Shown: positions 8,571 to 16,712 of the stretch, in pieces
Position numbering within the stretch: position 1 is the stretch's first letter
Layout: each line of letters starts with the position of its first letter
Origin: a bacterium
GTDB lineage: Bacteria > JACRDZ01 > JAQUKH01
NCBI GenBank assembly: GCA_028719205.1
Contig: JAQUKH010000005.1
Span: 43,016 to 107,015 of the forward strand
Reading direction: 5' to 3'
DNA length: 64,000 bases
Notes under the pieces: model-generated
Seen by the model: only the letters and a program-made list of their open reading frames with translations
What the model was told of the DNA's origin: nothing
Database searches by the model: none
Translations under genes and position numbers: made by a program

Positions 8571-8918
8571 ATGTTCGATTTTGAAAATCTGGAAGTCTAC
8601 AAAAAAGCTAAAGAACTTAATAAGGAAATTTTAAGTTTTTAAGAAAAAACAAACAGATCGATTACTATTTGCGTGATCAATTACGAAGAGCATCAATAAG
8701 CATGGTTATTAATATTACAGAAGGAAGCGACCGATTTTCCAAGCGGATAAGAAAAACTTCTATATTATTGCCAGAGGTTCAACTTATGAATGTGTTTCTT
8801 GCTGGAAATAATTTTAGAAGAAAAACATTTAACAGTACAAATATTTAAAAGTTTCTATCAAAAATTTGAAATTATATCTAAAATGCTTTTAGGCTTAATA
8901 AATAGTCAAAAGATTTGA
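8571..8918 (+). pseudogene. Broken four-helix-bundle protein gene (23S rRNA IVP family)
   Basis: Read with two frame changes this stretch encodes a typical four-helix-bundle / 23S rRNA intervening-sequence-type protein. It starts FDFENLEVYKKAKELNKEI and stops after SF near 8642. In another frame it continues as YYLRDQLRRASISMVINI and TEGSDRFSKR. In a third frame it continues as IIARGSTYECVS and LEIILEEKHL, ending in SKMLLGLINSQKI before TGA at 8916-8918. These free-standing IVP-like genes are widespread in candidate phyla and are thought to be semi-mobile. Here the gene is decayed and lies between two tRNA-Leu 3'-end copies. No ribosome site is evident. Confidence 0.75.
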
Positions 8919-8967
8919 TGGTTTTCTTTAAGTGGTGACAAACACCAGCCTTCCGCCGCAGGAGTAA

Positions 8968-9040
8968 GGGGCAAAGCCCTATGTAGAGCGCATAGCTAGA
9001 TTCCAACCCCCGGCACCATTCCTTTATGTGTTTTTTCTTT
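8968..9040 (+). repeat. Direct repeat, left copy (contains tRNA-Leu 3' remnant)
   Basis: GGGGCAAAGCCCT (8968-8980) is followed by an AGAGC-containing segment, then GATTCCAACCCCCGGCACCA (8999-9018), which matches the last 20 bases of tRNA-Leu at 18 positions. A TTATGTGTTTTTTCTTTT tail follows. A clearly related block in the same order lies at 14103-14175, so the two bracket about 5.1 kb including the membrane/MPE-radical-SAM cassette. Confidence 0.65.
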
Positions 9041-9100
9041 TAAAATTTCAAGTTTATTTCTTGGCTGATTCTTGTTTTAATTATTGTTTCCCTTAAAATT

Positions 9101-9190
9101 TTATTCACCATGCGTCATGGGTTTACCTTTAACTTTGCGAAGATGATAAATCTCCGGTATCAATTCCTCTGCAATCTTGGGACTATACAT
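9101..9190 (-). CDS. Short ORF, probably the truncated start of a small regulator-like protein
   Basis: A 29-residue ORF starting at ATG 9190 with a clear AAGAAGGTG ribosome site. The peptide MYSPKIAEELIPEIYHLRKV reads like the start of the small MYSPKI-type proteins I associate with ribbon-helix-helix/antitoxin-like families, which continue for 50-70 residues; this one stops after PMTHGE. It is therefore probably a remnant. It lies just inside the left edge of the 9.0-14.1 kb island, on the strand opposite to the cassette. Confidence 0.35.
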   Translation of the reverse strand: MYSPKIAEELIPEIYHLRKVKGKPMTHGE

Positions 9191-9320
9191 TTTTTCACCT
9201 TCTTTTTTTTAAATTTAAATAACCATTGTCACTATAGGCCGTTGTAATGAGAGTGAAAAGAGAGGAAAGTTGATAAAAATAATAAATAAAACAACTAACC
9301 TAGGATTAATTAAAATTTAG

Positions 9321-9350
9321 TTGGCAATTCTTTTAGATTAGGTGTAAAAT
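9321..9350 (+). promoter_or_regulatory. Possible promoter of the membrane/MPE cassette
   Basis: TTGGCA (9321-9326), an 18-base spacer and TAAAAT (9345-9350) lie 46 bases before the first gene of the cassette. No operator-like palindrome is evident beside it. Confidence 0.4.
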
Positions 9351-9396
9351 TTTGTATTATTTAAATAATTAATGTTTACAGAATTACCAAAAATCC

Positions 9397-9951
9397 ATGG
9401 AAGATCATCTTGTTGTAGACTTCTTAAATGATTTAAGACTCGAAATTCGTGAAACAAAAAAAGAGCGAGCAGATTTTATACGTCAGAAGTTTACCTATGT
9501 GATAGGATTATTAGGAATTGGAAGCATTTCAATTGGAAGTTTCAAACCCCTGATTCTTCTATATCTTGCTCCGATTATTGCGTTTACTTTCGACCTATAT
9601 ATTGTTGGTGCAAGTTTTAAAATCAAAAGAGCAGGTGGTTTCCTTTGTCGGGAAGATTCTAAATCATCAAGTGAAGAAAAAAAATGGGAGGAATGGGTTA
9701 GACAAAACAGGGATCCATTCCCCCAATTAGCAGGCTTGCTTGTGTCAATTATGGTACTCTTCGTATCAATGATAGTGCTTTGGTTAGAAGACAAAAATAA
9801 TCTTTTTTATTGGGCATGGATCATAATTAATCTCCTGATTCTTATAGGAGTGTGGACATATAGTTATATACTTAATGAAGCAATTCACAAATTTGAAATA
9901 AAAAAAATAATAATTTTATTTATATCAATTTTTAAATCGAGGGGAAAATGA
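9397..9951 (+). CDS. Four-TM membrane protein, first gene of the island cassette
   Basis: A 184-residue protein. A charged N-terminal helix (residues 1-30, rich in E, K and R) is followed by two adjacent hydrophobic segments (about 31-48 and 50-70). A cytosolic-looking charged loop (about 75-108, SKSSSEEKKWEEWVRQN) comes next, then two more segments (about 111-130 and 137-160) and a basic tail. The layout recalls the SLATT/S-4TM type of conflict-system membrane effectors, but I cannot assign a family. No Shine-Dalgarno is visible before the ATG. It overlaps the next gene by ATGA, so the two are translationally coupled and likely act together. Confidence 0.7.
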   Translation: MEDHLVVDFLNDLRLEIRETKKERADFIRQKFTYVIGLLGIGSISIGSFKPLILLYLAPIIAFTFDLYIVGASFKIKRAGGFLCREDSKSSSEEKKWEEWVRQNRDPFPQLAGLLVSIMVLFVSMIVLWLEDKNNLFYWAWIIINLLILIGVWTYSYILNEAIHKFEIKKIIILFISIFKSRGK

Positions 9952-10505
9952 TCGATTTATTGGAATATATAAAAATTCAATGGGAAGATATACATCATTC
10001 TCGAAATCAAGAATGGAGAGTTCTAGCAATAATTATTGGAATTTTTTATGCCCTTTTTAATATAAATCCAGCAAGCTACAACGAATTACATATAGCAATT
10101 ACAATTTTAGGATTAATTGCATGTGGAATGGGTGTATATATGAGTGTTATTCATTGGTTTCTTTTTTATAATAAACTGCATGTAATTTCGGCTTGTGAAA
10201 AAGAATTAGGCCTTGAAGTAAATTTTTATAAACCACCCTTTGCCGTTCAAGGGCTAATATTATTAAGCTATTTTTTTGTTGCAAGTATTTTAATCGGATG
10301 GTTAACATGGCTAATATCAGAAACAATTTGGATTTCTTATTTCATTTTTACTTTATGTTTTTTAATCGGTTTTAGCATTTGTATCATTATTAAAATCAGG
10401 ATTCAAAAGAAAATAGAAGAGAATACATCGATTACTTTCAAAAAAGGGAAAAAAAATGAGGAAAAACCAAAAACAACAGTTTCCATTAATAGCGGAATTG
10501 AATGA
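9948..10505 (+). CDS. Second four-TM membrane protein of the cassette
   Basis: A 185-residue protein whose ATG overlaps the previous stop and follows GAGGGGA. After a short polar start (DLLEYIKIQWEDIHHSRNQEW) come four hydrophobic segments near residues 27-43, 50-72, 100-122 and 126-147, then a Lys-rich cytosolic tail. It is not a duplicate of its neighbour, but has the same size and topology, suggesting a hetero-oligomeric membrane component. No enzymatic motif is seen. Function is unknown; from context a membrane-perturbing effector or an anchor for the downstream enzyme is possible. Confidence 0.7.
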   Translation: MIDLLEYIKIQWEDIHHSRNQEWRVLAIIIGIFYALFNINPASYNELHIAITILGLIACGMGVYMSVIHWFLFYNKLHVISACEKELGLEVNFYKPPFAVQGLILLSYFFVASILIGWLTWLISETIWISYFIFTLCFLIGFSICIIIKIRIQKKIEENTSITFKKGKKNEEKPKTTVSINSGIE

Positions 10506-10950
10506 TTTGACTAATTGCCTCAATCAAATGGGAACAAAACCGCTTAAACTAATTGCTAATAAAGTTTATAGAGAAGTTAAAGAAACCAAATGGGATGTTC
10601 CTATGTGGAGTTTTATAAGCAACAAAGGAATTATTAAAGATAAAAAGCTACTCACCAATCCAGAAGATACTTTTCAATTCTCACTTGCTAATCAACATTC
10701 AAAACAAGATTTTCATGTGCACAAAAAAATATTTGAGATTTATGTCTCTTATTCAAAAATAGAAATATTGTATATCAATAAAGAGAAAACAAAAGAATCC
10801 TTAAAAATTTTCAGAGGGATATTAATTGTCCCTCCTATGTTGATACATAAAATTAAATTGCACGGTATCACCTTTGTTTTCCAAGTTGGGGCTAAAGGAT
10901 CTAAAGTCCATAATGATAAAAAAATATTAAAATCTTCAGCTTATAGATAG
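10456..10950 (+). CDS. Cupin-like protein overlapping the second membrane gene
   Basis: A 164-residue protein starting at ATG 10456 with AGGGA upstream; its first 50 bases overlap the previous gene in another frame. The central part shows a cupin-type arrangement: HVHKKIFEIYVSYSKIEILYI (first metal-ligand motif HxH...E), then a turn and LIVPPMLIHKIKLHG (P...H second motif), with regular beta-strand spacing. Cupins bind metals and small molecules as sensors or enzymes. In this cassette it may act as a ligand sensor or a small modifying enzyme. The family call rests on motif spacing alone. Confidence 0.6.
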   Translation: MRKNQKQQFPLIAELNDLTNCLNQMGTKPLKLIANKVYREVKETKWDVPMWSFISNKGIIKDKKLLTNPEDTFQFSLANQHSKQDFHVHKKIFEIYVSYSKIEILYINKEKTKESLKIFRGILIVPPMLIHKIKLHGITFVFQVGAKGSKVHNDKKILKSSAYR

Positions 10951-11120
10951 TATTGTTTTGCAACATAGGCTATCTTTTAATATAAAATTATATTTTATAA
11001 ACTTAATATATTTGATCATTTGGCAATAATTTGCTTATAGCTATTTTCCAAATTATAAATAATGATGTTTGTTTTTTGTTTTTTATAGTAAAATTATAAT
11101 ATCCAATTAAAGGGGTGTTC

Positions 11121-13988
11121 ATGTCTAGTTTAACATTTATTCACCTTTCTGATCTTCATATTGGGCAAAAGGACGAAAAGGGAAATGAGCCGCCACAGGA
11201 TTGCGCCGGACTTAATGCAAAAAAACTAATTAATGATTTACTAAAAATACGAGAAGAAAAATCTATCTCATTTCGTCCAGACGAAACATTTTTTTTAATC
11301 TCTGGGGACATTACGAATACATGTAAGTGGGATCAATTCGAAATTGCAATAATGTTTATTGAGCAAATTCGGAAACAATATTCTCTTAAATTTGGGGGAT
11401 TTGAGCTATCTTCTGATCACTTCATTTGCATTCCAGGAAACCATGATTTAAAATTAGCTGAAATAAAAAATCCCAAAGTATCTTTTTTTGAAAAATACTT
11501 GCCATTTAAATCTTTTTTGGATTTTGTAACAGACTATTCATCTTTTGCGCGTAGTTTTACTCACGAAAATCCATTTATTAATATAAGATTTGATACTCCA
11601 CTTAGTACACAAATAATTTGGATTGATACTTGCAGGACTATAGATTATTTTGACTCTCGCCCCAAAGAAAAACGAAAATCTTTATTACAGGGGACTTTCG
11701 GATATATAACAGAAGATTACTTAAGCTCCTTAGAAAAGACTCTTTTACTCGAAGATCAAAAAGTCCTCAGAATTGCTTTAATGCATCATCCATTAACAGA
11801 CTTATCTACTGGGGATAGTACCCCATCGGATGGAATTTCTATTAGTAAATTAATTTCTTGGCTAACAAAACATAAATTTGCTTTAATTTTCTCTGGACAT
11901 ATTCATTATACCGAGGCAACTGGATATTCAAAACCTGATCATAAAATGCCAGAATACCCTGGAAGCATTAGTGAAAACAGTGTTGGGCATTCATTTCCAA
12001 CAAAACCTTCTGTTGAACCAATTAGTTATGAAATAATTCAGATTGAAGAACACTTTGGAAAAACAGTTAGCAGGAAATATACCAGGCAGTTCTCATGGAG
12101 CACAAACACATTGGCAGATGAAAAAAACAAATGGACTGATAATAGCGAATCGAAAAATCCTATAAATCTACCAAAAATTTATAATACAAAAGATTTTCTA
12201 GGTATTAAAGGATCAAATGTATGGCACGTAATATCACATTGCAAACCGGGAAAATTTGAAAATTACGGAGCACAATCACCTGGTGAAGTCGTTAATAGTT
12301 TGATGCTTCACTTACTTAGCCAACCACAAAATGATTTAATTCATGTAACAGAAAAAACCAAAATTAATTGGAATATTTTTGCAGGAAACAATCTGCTATT
12401 TGTTATAGATTCTCCACATTTTAATCCTTATACAAGACAATTACTAACAGACTATAAAACCTATTTAGCTGGCGGGAATGTTGAATTCATTGATGAACCG
12501 AATCAATTAAATGTTAAACAAAGAATTCAAATCGGCAACCAACCTCCTTTAGCTTCAACTAAACAACCTGAGCAAACTCTTTTTGATTGTTATGAAGATT
12601 ACTTACTGATTATGCGCCTTCCTGGCTTTGAACCTCATAAAAAAACCAAGAAGTTGGAAATAAAAGATCTTGACGAGAATAAAGTTATTTGGATAATTGC
12701 AGGTATCCATAGCAAAGCTAGCTATGCTGGAACACAGATATTTAATGCAGATAATTTGCAAAAATTCACTTCCAGTCTAAACAAATTAAGTAATGGTAAA
12801 ATTCCTAAATATTTTGAAATTGTATACAAAGTCCCTCAGGAAAAACCCAAAATAACTGATTTTTCCTCACTGGAACGCGTATATTTCAATGTTTTACGTC
12901 TAAAAAAAGATGTTGCAATGGGAGATGATTTACCATCCGGAGTTGCTGTTATCTTATCCTCTAATAAGAATGTTTGGGCAAAAACTCCGGTCCATATAGT
13001 TCATTTAGATCCAGTTGCAGGATGCAATTATTCATGCCCAGAATGTATTGAAAATGAAATGAAAAATAAAAATTTATTTTTATCAATTAAAAGTTGTATA
13101 CGTATTCTTTGTGATTTAAAAAAAATTGGCTGTGAACGTATAAATTTTTATGGTGGTGAACCGACTCTTCATCCAGAATTTCCCGAGTTATTAAATGCTA
13201 CTTCTGCAATGGGATATAATTCACTTCTAGTAACTAACGGTTCACAATTGCATAATCAAGATATAACTAATTCATTAATTTATGCTTCTTCCAAAATTCA
13301 TATTCGGGTTTCCTTAGATGCACATAATCAAAATACTTACGAAAAGATTCATGGAATCAATAAAAATACAGCTGACGTTGGAGTGATTAAAGATACGATT
13401 AAGTTTTTAATTAATCAGGGAATCCCTGTTAGTATTTCTATTTTGGTAAGGCCAGAAATTGTAAACGAATTAGAATCTGCCGTTAACTTTTGGAGAAATG
13501 CCCATGCAACAGCAATAATACTTCGTCCCCTTACCGCAAGAAATGGCAAAGGACCTATCTTACCGAGTAAAACCGATGATTCTCAAACAATACTAAGTAT
13601 ACTGAATAAAAACAAGGGATTTGTTCTCACACCTTTTTGGTTTCATAATTTACTTCAAAATCACCCAGAAACTCAGAAAAAAGATTATTATACGTGTTAT
13701 TCTGGTTATTATCGTATAGCCATATCTCCATATAATGAATCATGTCCAAAAGCGGAAAAGGAAATAGAGAGTATCCCACTTACGCAAACCAACGATGCAT
13801 GGATTTCCCTTTGCACATATCGCCGTTTTGACCCCAATTTTGGTTGTAAATACCCCTCAGATTTAAATCAATGGCTTAAAGATTACAGACAGCAAATTTT
13901 AAATAAAATTGATCCTTCAAAAAACTGTAACGAAATATTTTGTTGCAGAGATGGATATAATCGCCAGATATCCTCTCTTACAAGGTAA
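11121..13988 (+). CDS. Metallophosphoesterase / sensor-like / radical-SAM fusion protein
   Basis: A 955-residue multidomain protein (ATG 11121, ribosome site AAAGGGG; an in-frame GTG at 11115 is less likely). Residues 4-330 are a calcineurin-like phosphoesterase with all metal motifs: D11/H13 in HLSDLHIG, SGDIT, PGNHD, MHHPL and SGHIH (S258-H262). Residues about 355-600 form a Rossmann-like unknown domain (NLLFVIDSPHFNPYTR; IWIIAGIHSKASYAGTQIF), resembling sensor modules of conflict proteins. Residues about 625-830 are a radical-SAM domain with C635-x3-C639-x2-C642 and GGEPT at 678-682. The tail carries about nine further Cys (including NCNEIFCCRDG) that could hold extra Fe-S clusters, SPASM-like. 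I know no named protein with this order. Context suggests a defence or modification enzyme. Confidence 0.85.
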   Translation: MSSLTFIHLSDLHIGQKDEKGNEPPQDCAGLNAKKLINDLLKIREEKSISFRPDETFFLISGDITNTCKWDQFEIAIMFIEQIRKQYSLKFGGFELSSDHFICIPGNHDLKLAEIKNPKVSFFEKYLPFKSFLDFVTDYSSFARSFTHENPFINIRFDTPLSTQIIWIDTCRTIDYFDSRPKEKRKSLLQGTFGYITEDYLSSLEKTLLLEDQKVLRIALMHHPLTDLSTGDSTPSDGISISKLISWLTKHKFALIFSGHIHYTEATGYSKPDHKMPEYPGSISENSVGHSFPTKPSVEPISYEIIQIEEHFGKTVSRKYTRQFSWSTNTLADEKNKWTDNSESKNPINLPKIYNTKDFLGIKGSNVWHVISHCKPGKFENYGAQSPGEVVNSLMLHLLSQPQNDLIHVTEKTKINWNIFAGNNLLFVIDSPHFNPYTRQLLTDYKTYLAGGNVEFIDEPNQLNVKQRIQIGNQPPLASTKQPEQTLFDCYEDYLLIMRLPGFEPHKKTKKLEIKDLDENKVIWIIAGIHSKASYAGTQIFNADNLQKFTSSLNKLSNGKIPKYFEIVYKVPQEKPKITDFSSLERVYFNVLRLKKDVAMGDDLPSGVAVILSSNKNVWAKTPVHIVHLDPVAGCNYSCPECIENEMKNKNLFLSIKSCIRILCDLKKIGCERINFYGGEPTLHPEFPELLNATSAMGYNSLLVTNGSQLHNQDITNSLIYASSKIHIRVSLDAHNQNTYEKIHGINKNTADVGVIKDTIKFLINQGIPVSISILVRPEIVNELESAVNFWRNAHATAIILRPLTARNGKGPILPSKTDDSQTILSILNKNKGFVLTPFWFHNLLQNHPETQKKDYYTCYSGYYRIAISPYNESCPKAEKEIESIPLTQTNDAWISLCTYRRFDPNFGCKYPSDLNQWLKDYRQQILNKIDPSKNCNEIFCCRDGYNRQISSLTR

Positions 13989-14043
13989 TATTTTATAGAA
14001 AATTACTCAACTTTACCCCCCATAGCCTTAAAATAGAAGGACT

Positions 14044-14139
14044 ATGAATAAAAACAATAACTACAATCTAATCACCTTCTTTGCTGAAACTAATTTCCGC
14101 GGGGGGCAAAGCCCCTATGGAGAGCTAAGCGAAGATTAG
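14044..14139 (+). pseudogene. Truncated start of a conjugation-type (VirD4/TraD-like) ATPase gene
   Basis: An ATG with AGAAGGACT upstream opens a frame encoding NYNLITFFAETNFRGG, then runs into the direct repeat and stops at 14139. The ...ITFFAETNFR motif is what I recall at the N terminus of type IV secretion coupling-ATPases in candidate phyla, where it is followed by RRKFGI and a Walker A motif. Here the gene is cut after about 19 codons, exactly where the 14103 repeat begins. It suggests the island boundary formed inside a former conjugative gene. Family recall only, so moderate confidence. Confidence 0.45.
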
Positions 14140-14175
14140 GACCTCCGACACCATACCTTAATGTATTTTTCTTTC
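14103..14175 (+). repeat. Direct repeat, right copy (contains tRNA-Leu 3' remnant)
   Basis: GGGGCAAAGCCCC (14103 on) is followed by an AGAGC-containing segment, then GATTAGGACCTCCGACACCA (14134-14153), which matches the tRNA-Leu 3' end at 17 of 20 positions. The TTAATGTATTTTTCTTTCA tail matches the tail of the left copy at 8968-9040. Apart from this repeat, the ATPase fragment and a promoter, 13989-14373 shows nothing gene-like. Confidence 0.6.
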
Positions 14176-14271
14176 AAATCAATAATCATAAAAAAAGAAA
14201 ATACTTTCAAATTTGATAAATAGTCCAAAATATTAGTTTTCATTTCTTCTCTTTATATTCATCAATATTAC

Positions 14272-14300
14272 TTGACTAATATTAAATACAGGATTAGAAT
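14272..14300 (+). promoter_or_regulatory. Promoter for the trypsin-like protease gene
   Basis: TTGACT (14272-14277), a 17-base spacer and TAGAAT (14295-14300) lie about 70 bases upstream of the protease ATG. It is a near-consensus sigma-70-type site. Confidence 0.55.
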
Positions 14301-14373
14301 TTTAATAATTTGTTTGAGCTTCTCAACAACAAAGAATTTCATATATTAATTGTTAGTACTATAAATAAAAAAA

Positions 14374-15405
14374 ATGAATAAATATATTTTATATTGTATT
14401 TTAATAATATCTTTGTTAATCATTCCAAAATTTATTTGGGCTAGAAGAGAAATACCCGATAACAATCTTGATTATCCTGTTCTTATTACTTTATCTAATA
14501 AATATACTGGAAGTGGATTTTTTCTCCTATCCAAGAATATAGTTTATTTTGTAACAGCAAGACATGTATTATTTAGCGATCTTCCGAAACAGATATATAA
14601 GAAATATTTGCTTCCGAAAGATAAAATATTGCCAAACAACATCGATAAAATAAGTTATGATAATTATAATAAATCAATTATATTTAACGGACGAATGACA
14701 GAAGATGAGTTACGTACCCTAATTGATTGGGCAACAGATATCGAATTGAAAAATATTATTCAAGAAATTTATAATGAAACACAATTTAAATTAATTTCTG
14801 ATTCAGCCGAATTGCTTTATTATTCAAATAATAATCAAAAGGTAATAGATATTAACCTTTTAAACCTTTTTAATTCAAAAAAATTAAAGTATTCCGATAG
14901 TTGTGATATTGCTGTTGCAGAAATTGTTCAGTTTGCCAATGAAACAACTATTGTATGGAATACGAAAAATGTATCGATAAAGAATATAGAACCAGACATT
15001 AAAAAGGCAAGTGCGGTAACTAAATATGATTCTATCTTAGTTAGTAATGAAATTTATGTTTTTGGATACCCTACATCTTTAGGTTTAAAGGATTTACCTC
15101 AATTAGACAAGAAAAAACCTTTGCTTCGCAAGGGAATAATAGCCGGGAAAAATGATAAATTAAAAACTATAATAATAGATTGTCCAATTTATTATGGCAA
15201 CAGTGGAGGTCCTGTTATCCAAATAGAAGATGTTGATGCTAGCATGAAAGTCTTTACTGTTATTGGAATAATTAGCGAATTTGTTCCTTTTGTTGAAGAG
15301 CTACATAGTTCAAAATACGGTTACACAAATACTAATATTTCAAATTCTGGTTATGCAATAGTTGTTCCAATAGATTTTATTCTCGAACTAATTGAGTCAA
15401 AATAA
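14374..15405 (+). CDS. Exported trypsin-like serine protease
   Basis: A 343-residue protein with a signal peptide (residues 1-23, YILYCILIISLLIIPKFIWA). The chymotrypsin-fold triad is visible: His in YFVTARHVLF near residue 68, Asp in SCDIAVAEI near 176, and Ser in YYGNSGGPVI near 276. A long insert (about residues 75-165), rich in Asp, Asn and Lys, separates His and Asp. There are no PDZ domains, so it is not a DegP-type protease. It should act outside the cytoplasm. No Shine-Dalgarno precedes the ATG. The gene is strongly AT-rich and lies just beyond the right island repeat, so it is probably acquired DNA. Confidence 0.8.
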   Translation: MNKYILYCILIISLLIIPKFIWARREIPDNNLDYPVLITLSNKYTGSGFFLLSKNIVYFVTARHVLFSDLPKQIYKKYLLPKDKILPNNIDKISYDNYNKSIIFNGRMTEDELRTLIDWATDIELKNIIQEIYNETQFKLISDSAELLYYSNNNQKVIDINLLNLFNSKKLKYSDSCDIAVAEIVQFANETTIVWNTKNVSIKNIEPDIKKASAVTKYDSILVSNEIYVFGYPTSLGLKDLPQLDKKKPLLRKGIIAGKNDKLKTIIIDCPIYYGNSGGPVIQIEDVDASMKVFTVIGIISEFVPFVEELHSSKYGYTNTNISNSGYAIVVPIDFILELIESK

Positions 15406-15538
15406 ATTTTGGCCTCACAATTCATCTGAATATTAACCACCTTTTGGTGTCGGTAACCGGCAGGCAAGCTTAAATATTATTTGCTCATTGTAAAGTTTGT
15501 AAAATATGGAATTATATAATAATTATAAAAGGAGGCTA

Positions 15539-16597
15539 ATGTTGCCTAGCTATAAGAAATTGTTTTCACTCTTTCTTTTCTTGATTTTGATACAAGTCAA
15601 TTGTGCCCATACTCCCCAAACCTTAAAAGATTGGGTAAAAGAAAGGGGCTATACTTATTACACAGACTATTCAACAATAAACATTTTAGGTTACGAAGAC
15701 CAAAAAGGCAAATTACAAAGCAATCCATACTTATCTGTATCTTCTGAAAAAGGAAATGTCCCAGATGTTTCGCAAGAAAAAAAACATATATTTAAAATTG
15801 AAGGTAAAGCCGAAATTGAACGCTTTTTAAATACTGCTACAGAAGGCAATATAACAGGCAAATTTGAAAGAAGTGCCGAAGCAGAGATAAAATTGGAAAT
15901 GCCCTTCAAAAAAGAGGCATCAGCCTTTATTCCACTCGGCCCCTGTGATAATCGAGTAATATCAATTGTTACTAAGGTATTAAACACAGGGAGCATGAAA
16001 TTAAGGATTAAGGATAAAAGCGGTATTGATATAACAAGCACATTTAAGCCAATACTTGCTAAAACTGAGAGTGGAGTTCTAATTGAATCTGGAGATGAAA
16101 TAACCATTTCCGGGAATAACTTCTATGTTGGTTATCAAACAGAGTTAAAACATTGTTATTTGGTTAAAGAAAAAGAAATAATCCTTAAACTAAGGGAACA
16201 ATATCATGACAGTGAACTTGGTATTTATGCATTACTTTCTGATTACAGGGAGGAAAATTTTAGGGGAGAAGCATTAGTATATATAATCCCAAGTAATTTT
16301 ACTGATTCTAAAGCAATTGGGGAAAATATAAACTGGACACCTTTTGGTGAAATAAATGTAAAGGCAGGGAATCCATGGGAAGATGCTATAAACCTTTCTG
16401 ATAAAAAAGGCAACGAAGAGCCTTGGAGGTTTACAACTTCAAATGGATTTAAATTAAAATTTGGAGACCATTTAGGCCTTCCAGGAATTTCTGGGATATC
16501 AGGATTTTACATAGAGGTTGTATCATTGAACAAGGAAGAGGTAAAATTAAAAGTGCAACATATAAAATATGAAGTTGTAGAGAAAAAGGAGAAATGA
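15539..16597 (+). CDS. Lipoprotein-like exported protein of unknown function
   Basis: Start chosen at ATG 15539, right after AAAAGGAGG; an upstream in-frame ATG at 15506 lacks a ribosome site. The 352-residue product begins MLPSYKKLFSLFLFLILIQVNCAH, a lipoprotein-like signal with Cys at the expected place, though Asn before the Cys is unusual. The mature part is predicted mostly beta (KGKAEIERF, GKFERSAEAEIKLEMPF, RVISIVTKVLNTGSMKLRI), and no family is recognised. It follows the protease gene in the same direction with a 100-base gap. It may be a partner of that protease or independent cargo. Confidence 0.65.
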   Translation: MLPSYKKLFSLFLFLILIQVNCAHTPQTLKDWVKERGYTYYTDYSTINILGYEDQKGKLQSNPYLSVSSEKGNVPDVSQEKKHIFKIEGKAEIERFLNTATEGNITGKFERSAEAEIKLEMPFKKEASAFIPLGPCDNRVISIVTKVLNTGSMKLRIKDKSGIDITSTFKPILAKTESGVLIESGDEITISGNNFYVGYQTELKHCYLVKEKEIILKLREQYHDSELGIYALLSDYREENFRGEALVYIIPSNFTDSKAIGENINWTPFGEINVKAGNPWEDAINLSDKKGNEEPWRFTTSNGFKLKFGDHLGLPGISGISGFYIEVVSLNKEEVKLKVQHIKYEVVEKKEK

Positions 16598-16712
16598 GCA
16601 TAAAGTCGATCCAAAAATTATTTAAACAAAAATGACCGCAATGGTAGATGACACAAAAATACAAGACCACAAGTGACATAATATTTTTTGCCAAAGCAGG
16701 TAACAAAAACAA

